A stretch of 64,000 bases of DNA from Lithospermum erythrorhizon. Lineage: Eukaryota > Streptophyta > Magnoliopsida > Boraginales > Boraginaceae. Location: the NCBI GenBank assembly GCA_019722365.1, contig JADFUC010001197.1, positions 1 through 64,000 of the forward strand, written 5' to 3'. Under the pieces are notes generated by a model, which was given only the letters and a program-made list of their open reading frames with translations, was not told where the DNA came from and did not search any database. The position numbers were made by a program, and so were the translations under genes. Below are positions 51,070-61,131 of this stretch, piece after piece (position 1 is the stretch's first letter; the number at the start of each line of letters is the position of its first letter).

Positions 51070-53515
51070 ATATTTTCATCTTATATCATATACTATTCAA
51101 TCGATCTTTATTCATTTAAGTGTGAATTTCTTCAAATATATTAATTAATTCACGTGGATGATTGATAAAACTAGACAACCTTCCTCATAATTCGCAAAGC
51201 CTTCAATGTAGAAAATGGTGATCATCATATTCACATATATGCATGTTAATTCTCATAAATCTTGCTAGGAACCTTGTTATGGACCCATTATTAAATTCAT
51301 ATATAGGACCATGACAACATGTGCAAATTCCAGGACCTGGTCTCGCGGCACGTGTCTTGCTATACTTATGGCACGTGGCTTAACATTCATCTGAGCAGAT
51401 ATATTTCAGAGTAAACGCCTCCCATCTCTTCAACCCTCAACATCCATTTTCAACTCAGCCCACCATTCTCTACTAAAATACAGAAATGCCCTTTCCAACC
51501 CGTTAGGTGGCCAAGTTAATTTAATGGTTGATGATAATGTTAGGTAATTTTCATTTTGCTAGAGCATATCACCATTCAAATGCCTATTTAATTCCTTACA
51601 TGTAATATGTTACTTTTCTTTTTTAGTTTCAATTCCAAATAATTAGTTCATAAAATTAGAAAGGATCTTTGAGATATTATACAAATAATTATTTTGCCGG
51701 CAATTTGTTTTACTTAATTTTCATTTTATGTTAAAAGAACATATATTTTATTCAAATCAATTTACTGTCTTCATTTACATTTAATTGTGAGGTTTAACTT
51801 AACAATAAAAAATATTTAATTTTGATCACAAATTAATTTTATTTAGATATTTTGTATTAACTTAAAACATAAAAACACACAAGTATACACCATTTATTAT
51901 CTAATTTATTAATATTTTGATATAAATTGAAAAAAATAAAAGAATGAATTACAACATCAAAAGTTGGTTGACTATTTAATGAGTAAAAAATTAAATTGAC
52001 ATGGAGGAAGTATTACATATAGAAATTAAACAATTTTCTTGATAAAAATGTAAGTATACATTTTGGAATATTGAAGCTTATGCAATATTATTTAAGAAAA
52101 TGGTTTGATAGCTTTTTTTATTAATTGGAATTTTTGGTATGATATAATTTATTTATCTCCTTGCACAAAAGAATTTACATGAAAATATTAAACAACAAAA
52201 AAGAATAAATGGTTATATCACCGAAAACAAAAACAAAAGAAAGCAAATTTGAAGACGTGAAAATTTAATAATCCGTAATTATTATCTTATTCATATGAAG
52301 ATGTGAAATGGAAATTTTGTTGATTAGGGAAGTATTAATAAAGCAAATTTAATCTCCATATTTAGTGAAAAGGGTATAATTGGAATTTAGCAATATTATT
52401 TTGCTCTGGCAAAATGAAAATTCGTCTGGGAATATCGCTAGCCTAGTCTAATAGATGATCATATGACAACGAGATCATGAATTAATCTGCAGTAATATTT
52501 TAGCGTCGAATACATTATAGAGATTTCACAACCATAATTTATTTGATTATAGTAATTTGCAATTTATTGAGTTATTTAAAAATTTAAACACTGAGCAATC
52601 GGCGAAGATAGCATATCTCGTTACATAAAGAAATGTAATCGACGAATGCCCAAAATTTATGCGCTTCTGATTTTGGCAATTTTTATGCTCCAATTGTGCT
52701 TCATCTGATGTCAAGAGTAAATTTTAGTGTTCTTTTTCAAAAAAATTGTTCAGTCTGATTATTAATTATTAAAATTAACGAGATATTGTAATTACTCAAT
52801 TGATTCATAAAATTTTGATTTAAATCATGTTATCATGTTATCGGAAACTAGATTGAAAATTCTATGTTTATAGCTAGTATTTTTTTATTAACGTTATTAA
52901 ACATATGATATAACAATATGAGTTGACGTTTTATTAATAGTCGATTATCACAATTTAAAACTAAATACTTCATCCGTTTTAAGGAAATAAATAGTCGTTT
53001 TAAGAAAAAATTTATTTTTTTGAAATGCGTGATTATTCTGAATTTTAATATACGTTTTCTGATTAGATGTAGTTTTTACGTTTTTGATATGATTTCTGAT
53101 TGAATATAGTTTTTTAAATTTTAGCAGCGGAAGTCGATTTTAAATTGTAAGCTTGATACGTATTTTCAAGCAAAGTTACTTTATTAGCAGATGAAGGAAA
53201 CGTATACAAATTCATAAATGTAAGTAAGCTTCCATTAATCGACTTTTCTTTTTCTTTTTTATAAAAAGAAGAGTTGTGTATATATCATAAATTGACACAT
53301 AAATTAATACTATAAATGATCTCACGAGTAGTATGTGTAAAAGGGGATGGGGGTAGTTGAAGGCAATGCTACTTCAAAGGTCAATTTAGTCATTTGATCC
53401 ATGAAACATTAACTCATACCCATCTTTTATGAGTGAAACAAGACTCATGATCCCATATTAATAGACTTCCTACCTGCCAATCTAGTGAGTAAATCCCATT
53501 CAACCTGTCTCATTA
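51070..53515. other. Intergenic AT-rich region upstream of the CLE gene
   Basis: No gene. Two CACGTG G-boxes lie at 51349 and 51372. GACATGGAGGAAGTATTA at about 51998-52015 and TACTTCATCCGTTTTAAGGA at about 52969 resemble the end words of Stowaway-type MITEs, but lie too far apart and in the wrong relation for one element. The rest is AT-rich single-copy-like sequence. Confidence 0.45.
51348..51378. promoter_or_regulatory. Pair of G-box/ABRE-type sites
   Basis: GCACGTGTC (CACGTG at 51349-51354) and GCACGTGGC (CACGTG at 51372-51377) lie 23 bases apart. Such ACGTG sites bind bZIP and bHLH factors in plants. They lie 2.3 kb upstream of the CLE gene, so their target is uncertain. Confidence 0.35.
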
Positions 53516-53516
53516 T

Positions 53517-53639
53517 CCCCCCCATATAATTGTTCTTCTTCCATTTTCTCAATTCTCATCACCATACTATATTTCTCCTTTTAGTATATATGTTATAAAC
53601 CCCCCCCCCCCCCAACTCAATTCCTTGTCTCCATACTCA
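53517..53639 (+). promoter_or_regulatory. Core promoter and leader of the CLE gene
   Basis: A TATA-like ATATAAT lies at about 53524-53530, followed by a pyrimidine-rich stretch (TTCTTCTTCCATTTTCTC) typical of plant leaders; transcription would then begin near 53555. A second candidate is CTATATTT near 53567. A run of 14 C at 53600-53613 lies 26 bases before the ATG. No upstream ATG intervenes between 53613 and the start codon. Confidence 0.45.
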
Positions 53640-53894
53640 ATGGGAACTCAATATTCTTGTATGTCATGTTTCTTGGTACTAGTTATTCTTGCATTTAGTC
53701 AGCTTTCAAAGTGTCAAAACAGCTATGGAGTTAACATCAAAGGCACTGGGCAAAGGTCTACAACATATTTCCAGTCAAGGTACTCATGGAGGCCCTATGC
53801 ACCATCTCCTGAAAGAGCAAAGAATGAAGCCTATATGAACTACAGAGTATCCCATAGGAAAAATCCAGGAGGACCTAACCCTCTACACAATTGA
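53640..53894 (+). CDS. CLE-family secreted signalling peptide precursor (84 aa)
   Basis: Intact single-exon gene. Residues 1-26 form a signal peptide with hydrophobic core FLVLVILAF and likely cleavage after Ser-Lys-Cys/Gln, so the product enters the secretory pathway. A variable, basic and Tyr-rich middle (about 27-72) follows. The last 12 residues, RKNPGGPNPLHN, fit the CLE dodecapeptide R-x-V-P-x-G-P-N-P-L-H-N and stand directly before the stop, as in most CLE precursors. CLE peptides are cut out of the precursor, often hydroxylated and arabinosylated on proline, and sensed by leucine-rich-repeat receptor kinases controlling stem cells, vasculature or root growth. The start is the first ATG of the frame; a TTG five codons upstream is not a plausible start. 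Unusual: Asn replaces Val at peptide position 3. Which CLE subgroup it belongs to cannot be decided here. Confidence 0.88.
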   Translation: MGTQYSCMSCFLVLVILAFSQLSKCQNSYGVNIKGTGQRSTTYFQSRYSWRPYAPSPERAKNEAYMNYRVSHRKNPGGPNPLHN

Positions 53895-54600
53895 TAGAAC
53901 ATGTGTTTTTAGTACTCCTATTGGGATATTATTTTGATCATATTCAAAGGATTATGTATATGGCAAGTCTTGAAACTCGTAATCTTTTCAAAATGGTCGA
54001 AATAATATCACAATAATTATTGTTTCTTTTGTTGTATAAGATGGTGACTGATTTGTTAATCAAACATGTAAACTAGGTAGAATTTATATGTTGAAGCTTG
54101 AAATCCATGATCCTTGTATAAACATTCAATTTATTATGATATTATAGTTCATTTTTTTATTTCATTCTTGAGGTTCAGTTTTGTATTGTTGTTCAATGAA
54201 GGTCAAAGAATTGAAATCAAGGTAATCAAGACAAAATGGTACCAGTCTACTGTCTAGCTACCAGTTGTATAATAATTATTGATCATCAGTTATGTAATAT
54301 TGTTGTCATTACTCATTCTATGAGTGATGGTCACAGTTTCGATATTTAGCGGTAGTCTTAATTGACTTACGTAATTTAATTTAATTTGAATAATTATGAA
54401 AACAGTGAAATATATGCTTTTTTAACCAATAAAATTATTTTTCTTTTTATGACGAGTTTTAATGTTCTTTGTATTACTTGAAGAAAGATTTTTGTGTTAC
54501 TTAATAATAACAAATTAATACAAAATGCTTTTGGAAAAATTCTTCATGTGAAAGGATTTATCAGCAGTTGGGATTATTGTCAGGTTTAATCTTCTCTCTT
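53895..54600. other. 3' flank of the CLE gene
   Basis: AT-rich, no gene. AATAAT-type poly(A) signals are abundant, so the transcript end cannot be fixed. Confidence 0.5.
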
Positions 54601-55780
54601 ATCTTTGGCGTCTGATAACAAAACACGGCTTGATATGAATTTCATTTGAGTGTAGAGTTGGATATGTCTAATGCGGATAGAGGCGCAGGATGAGGCTTGG
54701 TCTTTGAGCAGGAATCTGAGCAAAGTCTTGAAGCGGCCTTGTCCGATATTAAGTTTGTATAAGACTTTGTCGTTGTCTTTAATTTGAATCGCTTGAGATA
54801 TCTTATTTGAGATGGAGAGGGCTTGGGCCTCTCAAACTTGATTGGATAGGTAGTTTGTTGGTGAAATTTGGAGCGCACTTGTGGCTTGGATAAAATTAAA
54901 ATTTGGACGTTTGTGGCCCAGCCTTATTTGGATGTGTGGTGGGACTTTGATGAATCTTATAGCTTCAGGGATGGTTCCTTCAGTAGAAGGGGCCTTAGCC
55001 CCTGACCTAAGCATATCGTGTTGGATGTGGGCGGGGGAGACGGCGCTTGCCTCTGCTGGTTGATTTGGAGGGTTAAGTGGGTTCTTCGACACCAAATCGG
55101 TTTGTGGAATGGTGGCGCTTTTCTGTGGCGTATTCAGGAGTCTTTTATTTCGTATATGGGAGGTAGAACTTTGGCGGTGAAATCGTCTGCTTGGATTTGA
55201 TGTAGTGCGAGGGGAGCAGCCAGCGTGTTTACTGCCCGGTAGGGTAAGGGATAGACAAACTTATTGTTGGAGATCCGGATTGTCACGCCCTTCTTTGGGG
55301 GGTTAGGGGCCCTTTTCTTGAGTGCCGAGGGAGGTAGGCGGCTTGATGGGCTTTGATCTATCCTTGGCTTGATTTGGTGGGAGAGGCGCCAACCGAGGCG
55401 TGTTCCTGCGGAGCTTGGTAAGGGCGGGAACATCCTCGGCTCTTTATCGGAAATTCCGGATCGTCACTTTGTGAAAATGTTAGGCGCTGTTGAGGTGCTT
55501 GGTGTTAGGGCCCGAGCAACCTGCGATTTTGAGTCAGGAGGGGTTGGCCCGGTTTCCTTTGAATCTGGTGGTGGATTATATTTTCTTTGAATCTTGAGAG
55601 CAAGAGTCTCTTGGAGGGTGGAGGTTGGGTGCCTATTTTGGAGTCTTGGTGGCGCCGGTCTTTCCTATTGTCTTATTGCTTGGGGGGTTTTTCTGGGGGC
55701 ACCCCTGCCTTTTTACGCGGTTTTTCGAATATGAATGGCTGTAGCGTTTCGCTGATGTAAAAGAGGGATATTTATAGGCT
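54601..55780. other. GC-rich block of unknown nature, possibly a decayed transposon
   Basis: About 1.2 kb is clearly richer in G than its AT-rich neighbours and has overlapping short open frames on both strands (up to 99 codons, e.g. minus 55134-55433, rich in Pro, Ala and Lys). I could not match it to LINE ORF1, RT or any plant gene. CAG/CTG words are well kept here, unlike the repeats to the left. Confidence 0.3.
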
Positions 55781-55859
55781 TTTGGTACGTCTTGATTAGT
55801 TGATCCGTTTTCGAATTAGATCGTGATCTTAGTTGATTTTGAGAATGCGATTTGAGCCG

Positions 55860-56490
55860 TCTTGAATTAAATATTAAAATAATATTTTAATAATCAAAAA
55901 GCGCCGCCAAACTTTTCAAATTCAATTTAGCAGTTTCCACAGTAATCATTTATGGGGTCGTTTATTTCGTTTATCAGAAAATTTCTTTATTTCGATATTA
56001 TAAAACCGATTTATTAGTATTATTAAAATCCAGTAAATTTAGGGAGGCAGCATTACAGGTTTAAAATTAAGAGTTTAATTAATGTTTAAACCTAAGGTAG
56101 TAAATATACGTAAAGAGAAGTGTTAACTAAAGTATTTTTAAAATGTTACTAATAATAAAGTGATACATATATAATCAAATAATTATTCTTAAAGACATTT
56201 AGAATGTCGAAAGAAGTGATACTAATAGTAAAATAGTGTCTTAAAGCGAATTTGGGCATGCTCCCAAAAAGTGTTCTTAATTGTAAAATAGTGTTGGCTT
56301 GATTATTCTTAAAAATTTGGAAGTCCAAAGTGTTCTTAAAAGTAAAAATGTGTTACTAACAAATTTTGTATGACTTTTTTAAAGTGTTACAAAGATTTAC
56401 TGCAGTGATCGTAAGATAACTTTATAAGAACCGTATTAAAGAGTGTTAAAATTGATCGAAGTGATCTGGGCGTAGAGTGCGGGGCGGTAT
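55860..56490. repeat. Degenerate repeat with AAGTGTTCTTAAAAGTAAAA words
   Basis: Words such as AAGTGTTCTTAA, AGTAAAATAGTGTT and AATGTTACTAA recur at least six times between 56120 and 56400. An imperfect palindrome AATATTAAAATAATATTTTA lies at about 55869. Such word content is common in non-autonomous CACTA-type elements, but no ends were found. Confidence 0.45.
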
Positions 56491-57090
56491 CATTGAGTGT
56501 TACACATGAAATTTATAGTAGCAGTTTCATTTGTTTATGTATCGAGCTTTTTATGGGTGCACCAAATTTTTCTTGAGTGTCGTGAAGGGTCGACTCATTT
56601 GGACAATATTGATACAATCTGATGTATTTATGATTATCATTAATTATATTAAATGTTACTTTATAATTATAGGATGATATTCACATATTCGATTAATCTA
56701 ATGTAGAACTCTAATACGGAGTATAAGATATAATCTAATATACGAGTAATCTACTGGTACTCTAATCTGTATAATCTACTATTCGATTAATGTAGTAAAT
56801 GGGTTACTGTAGAGTATTTTATTGTAAAATTCGGGTGCAAATGTGGTTCGAGTAGTTTACCTATTTAGAGATTCAGTATTTTATTATTGTAATTTTAATA
56901 TAATCTAACCCATAAGAGAGGCATATTAGGATATTTATATTTCTCTTTTGTTAATTAAAAATTAACTTAAAATATTAGTTCTTTCTTAATTATTACTACT
57001 CAAACACTACACTACAAAATGAAAGGGAGGATAAATAGTATTTTCAATAAAATTAACACTAATTGGGTGGCAAGTACAACTCAGTAAGTA
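56491..57090. other. Intergenic AT-rich region
   Basis: No gene. 56700-56850 has repeated ATCTA/CTAATCTG/TACTCTAAT words suggesting a small degenerate insertion. Confidence 0.35.
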
Positions 57091-57091
57091 G

Positions 57092-57098
57092 TATATAA
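57092..57098 (+). promoter_or_regulatory. TATA box of a probable upstream first exon
   Basis: TATATAA lies about 30 bases before a C/T-rich stretch (ACCCCCATTTCCCTTGTG) where transcription could begin. Confidence 0.45.
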
Positions 57099-57124
57099 TC
57101 TAAATTGTAAAACGCTACCCCCAT

Positions 57125-57205
57125 TTCCCTTGTGTTCTTGCGCAACGAAATTCACGCCCCATCCCTGTGGATCAAATCTCACAACCCATCCCCATCAACA
57201 AGCAG
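57125..57205 (+). other. Possible untranslated first exon with strong splice donor
   Basis: The stretch is less AT-rich than its surroundings, has no ATG, and ends in AGCAG followed by GTAAGTG, a near-perfect plant 5' splice site at 57206. A TATATAA box stands about 30 bases upstream. The nearest downstream coding start on plus is the MBD gene at 61132, preceded by a TAG acceptor (TATCTAG at 61114-61120). This would imply a leader intron of about 3.9 kb. Alternatively it belongs to an unrecognised non-coding transcript. Confidence 0.4.
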
Positions 57206-57789
57206 GTAAGTGTGAGAGGAGGTGGGGTTGTGAAACGGAAAATCCTGTGTTGTTTAAAGCGAGGAAGTGGCTGAGAAATTATTTTACAAGTTCTTTTCCT
57301 CTGAGTTAGTTTTTCCTATTAGCACAATCAGAATGAGATAGCTTTTCCAAGTTCTTTTCTTGTGAAATTAAGGAAACAAGTGGCTGAAATTATTTTGGAG
57401 TTTAGAATAATAAAATATTTTGATCTAACCATGTTACTTTTGCACCATTATTGTTATTGTTCTCACTTAACTGGTGATTGTTCACTTTGTGGGGGAAACA
57501 TTACATTTTTGCTGCACTTGGATGTTTCTTAAATGTTTTGTTTTGTTCTTGATTATTCTTCTTTTTGGTAATCTTACGTTGTTGGTAATCTTAGGTAATA
57601 ATAGTTTTTACATTGGCTTTTTAATGGATTCCTAATTCGTTATTGTAATTTTCAAATATTTGTAATTGTGATTGATTCAAACTGTTTGCAATTATAATTC
57701 ATTCAAATTATTTGTAATTGATTTTTCAAATTTTGTAAATTTCCAGTATTTTGAATTTGATTTTTTCAGGTTTTTTGTTTGATTTGCAA

Positions 57790-58200
57790 AACTAAAGATT
57801 TGCATCGAATAAGAACCGAATACTAATAACGATCCTTGAATATTAGTCTAGGACCAAGCGTGAGTATGGACCCAGAATATTTCAAAGCAAATCGAATATA
57901 AATGTCTGAGGCAAATCAAATATGGAATGCGGCAGGAATATTACGAACCGAGATCAAATGTCTCGAATCTGAGGCAGAATATTACGGAAGCGAATCAAAT
58001 ATCTAATACGAACGAATATTACTAAAAGCGAATCGAATAAATACGAATATATTCACGAATGCTCCGAATAGAAAATCTTAGCATTGGCCATTTTGTATTC
58101 CGAAATTAAAGCGAATCTGTGATGATGTTCGAATTGAATATGTGTTAGAGTAGAATCCGAACCCGAATAATTCGAATAAGATTCGGTAGTATCCATCCTA
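57790..58200. repeat. Block of CGAAT-type short repeats
   Basis: GCGAATCGAATA, ACGAATATT, CCGAATAAT and AATATTACGAA words recur dozens of times on both strands in about 400 bases. The unit is irregular. Origin unknown; it ends in CCGAACCCGAATAATTCGAA. Confidence 0.6.
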
Positions 58201-59410
58201 GGTGTGATGCATAAAGTTCATGACTAGGTACATAATTCCCGGTGGAAATATGTATATAAGTATATTACTCATGTATTGTGTAAAAGATATACACACTTCA
58301 ATTTTATTTTTCTTACACACTTTAAATTTAAACTCGGGGAGTTAATACAAATGTTAGTCATGTTACCTATTTTAATAATATTCTCAAGTATTACAAATGC
58401 AACTTCGTTTCCAATAATACGTATTATTTGTGACGATACATATATTGTACGATAAATACTTTACCCAAAAGGAATTATGCACCAGGTATTGAAATTTGGC
58501 TTATGCATAATAATTACATCTGGCGATTTGGAGTTAGGTATATTTGGATAAGCTTCATTACAATATAACTCACGATCAATATAATTTTTTCGAGGGATTT
58601 GGTGCAAATGATCCCGGGATAGAAGGGCCTTTACCAAATTTGTAATAAATCTTTTGCAATTGGGTGTAAGAGATTAATGTCAATTATCATTGAAATTGGA
58701 TAAAATTGGAATATAAGTAGGAGATTTAGCATATATTCTTTCGAAAAGAATGGATAAAAATACCTTGTCAATAAAGTTGGGAAAATAAATGTTACTACAT
58801 GTAGCTGATGAATCACAGCCCACAGCAGTCATGAAGTCGGCCGTAAAGGGTTTTAACGACTTTTTAGTACAAAATTACGTTACCGTTAAGGGGAGTAACT
58901 TGTAAAGAACTGTGTAATTTCGCAACTATTCTTTATTTACTTGTTTAAAATATTTGAGAAAATTGGTTAAAATAAGCGTTGGCCAACATTCTCTTTTAAT
59001 TTTATAGCACAAAATTTAAATTATTTGATAGAATACATCACTTTCAGTAAATGGCTAAATTGTCCTTTAAAGCTTTGTGGTTTTTAAATACGTAAACTCT
59101 GGCACAAGTCTTGCGTCTACTTCTCCTTTGTAGCTTTGACCGCATTACGATTCTTGCGCTTACTTATCGTAACCGGATGCGCAGTGGGATGCGGGTTGTT
59201 GTCAACCTTGACCTACCGTATAATACTTGTCGTTTGTAACTTTTAGAAATATTAATATTGTTTTGTTTTTCTTTTACTTGTCTTATGTTCAACATCAACA
59301 CATATTTTCTATAATCTAATTATGTGGTTTTATGATATCCTATATTAGCTTGATTCTTCAAAATATTTCATGTAAATAAAATTAGGAAAAGGAGAGTCCG
59401 CGATTTAAAT

Positions 59411-59508
59411 AGGGAGGGGGTGAAAGATGCGGATAGGGTATGAGGCGTTGGGGGGTGGGGAAGGGACAATGGGATGGGGAATGGGGGTAGGGGGACGATT
59501 GGGTAGGG
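59411..59508 (+). other. G-run cluster with G-quadruplex potential
   Basis: From 59450 to 59494 there are seven runs of three or more G separated by loops of one to five bases, satisfying the G3+N1-7 rule; two more runs follow to 59508. It lies in the possible leader intron on the sense strand. Confidence 0.6.
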
Positions 59509-61131
59509 TGGTTGGTGGTAATGGGGGTAGGTGGTGGTGGTGTGAATTGAAGAAGAAAATGTGAATGGAGATGAAAAATGATGGTAGGTCTTAAGGGAAA
59601 AAATTTAGTCATCGTTGGTAAGGTGATATTACAACAGAAAATTTAAAATTGGATCTTATCGTTAAAAGAAATGATTGTCCAGAACTATTTAGCTAATTCT
59701 CTCTAAAACATTTGATCTTCAATTCTTCATGAAATGTAATTCATATCAACATAAGATTTGTTCTTTATAGTATTTTCCTATTATAGTGATTATTCTTTAA
59801 TTTCTAAGAAATTAATAAAATAATTTTAAAGAATAAGTGATATATTAGGTTGATTTTATATATACATGTAGCTATTTTGTTCATTTATATGAAAAGATTG
59901 ATATAAAATTAAGTTGTAATACACATTCCAAATTTGATTGAAATATCTAAGTATATAATAAAATATAAAGAAGTTTTAAAAATCACATCTATAAATTTAT
60001 TATATGCTATATGTATTTCAACTTATATGGAATGTTCATTGATTACTAAAGACTCAATTTTCATCCTAAATTGTTGTGTTTTCAAGTACAATATAGTAAT
60101 ACTCATAATCTAATATGAACATTTGGGTTATACACCCTTTCTTCCAAAATATGGGTTTACTTAGAATAATGAGATCATTTACGTTTTAATAGTATTAGGG
60201 TTACTCGCGTTTTACTTGATATCCGAAATATGGGGGAGTCAAAAATATATTTTTTAAAGTACCGTTTAAATTGATAAAACAAGCTGATTATTTATTTAAA
60301 ATAATAATTAGTTTCTTATTTTAAAATGAGAGAAAAAAATATTATAGAAAATAAAAATATTAAAGCAAAAGATAATTTTAAACACGATTTGAAATGTTGC
60401 ATTGATAAGCTTAAGCGTTGATTATAATGAAGCGATAAGTGTTTATGCCAGATGATCAGCCAAAATTGAGCAGAAATATATATATAACTAATTATCGATA
60501 TGATCTTTGAATGGTGAGGGGAATCGAGTTGTATTTTGAGGTAAGAGATAGTTAAGTTATTGCGATTAGTTAAGCGGCCTTGGCTGGAATTGCGGTATAG
60601 TTTTCGAAGTAACGGATATTTATGATATATGATAAGAAAGATTAAGGATGAATGAAAGCCGCGATATTTATCGCTTTTCGAAGCCAATGCTACCCGATAT
60701 TTATATACGTTTTGAGGAAAATGTCAAGTAACGATGCGAAATAAAAGTACACGCTTGAATCTACTGATCTGCTCAATCTTGTCGCGCTTAATTGACTTCA
60801 CTCTTTCGCTTTCGCTCATTCGATCTTGAGAACATTTTAATATCTGGCCAAGCTTGATAAGTGTTTGCGGTGAAATATTTATTTTTAGTATTTATAAGTG
60901 TGGCCAGATTCTGAAGTATCTTTCGGGGTAAAATAAAGTAATTTTGAATACAAAAATATCTTATTTGGGTATGTGTATATTGGATAAGTAAGATAAATAA
61001 AGAAAACATAGCTTGATAATAATAAAAGGTAATAAAGGGTATTATAAAAGTAACATAAACTAAGCTGATTTAATCATTTTTCTAGTTAAAGAACTGATTT
61101 TTAATCTACTTGGTATCTAGATTTCATCGAA

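Larger units (their letters stand above)
57206..61130 (+). other. Region between possible leader exon and MBD start
   Basis: No coding gene seen. It contains a TTGTAATTGATT-word stretch (57650-57760), a CGAAT-rich block (57790-58200), a G-run cluster (59411-59508) and, from 60300 to 61020, AT-rich sequence with scattered CpG. A 123-codon frame on minus at 60316-60687 is hydrophobic low-complexity and not convincing. A second TATA candidate TATAAAAG at 61043-61050 could give a short leader starting near 61075. Confidence 0.4.

Noticed and set aside
51998..52990. Stowaway MITE from paired end words GGAGGAAGTA and TACTTCATCCGT
   Set aside because: The right-end-like word lies before the left-end-like word, so they cannot bound one element; no partner ends were found.
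53625..53639. Start of the CLE precursor at TTG, giving 89 residues
   Set aside because: Plant nuclear genes normally start at ATG; the ATG at 53640 gives a proper signal peptide.
60316..60687. 123-codon open frame on minus
   Set aside because: Hydrophobic, Ile/Leu/Ser-rich low complexity in AT-rich DNA, no domain, no neighbouring promoter.
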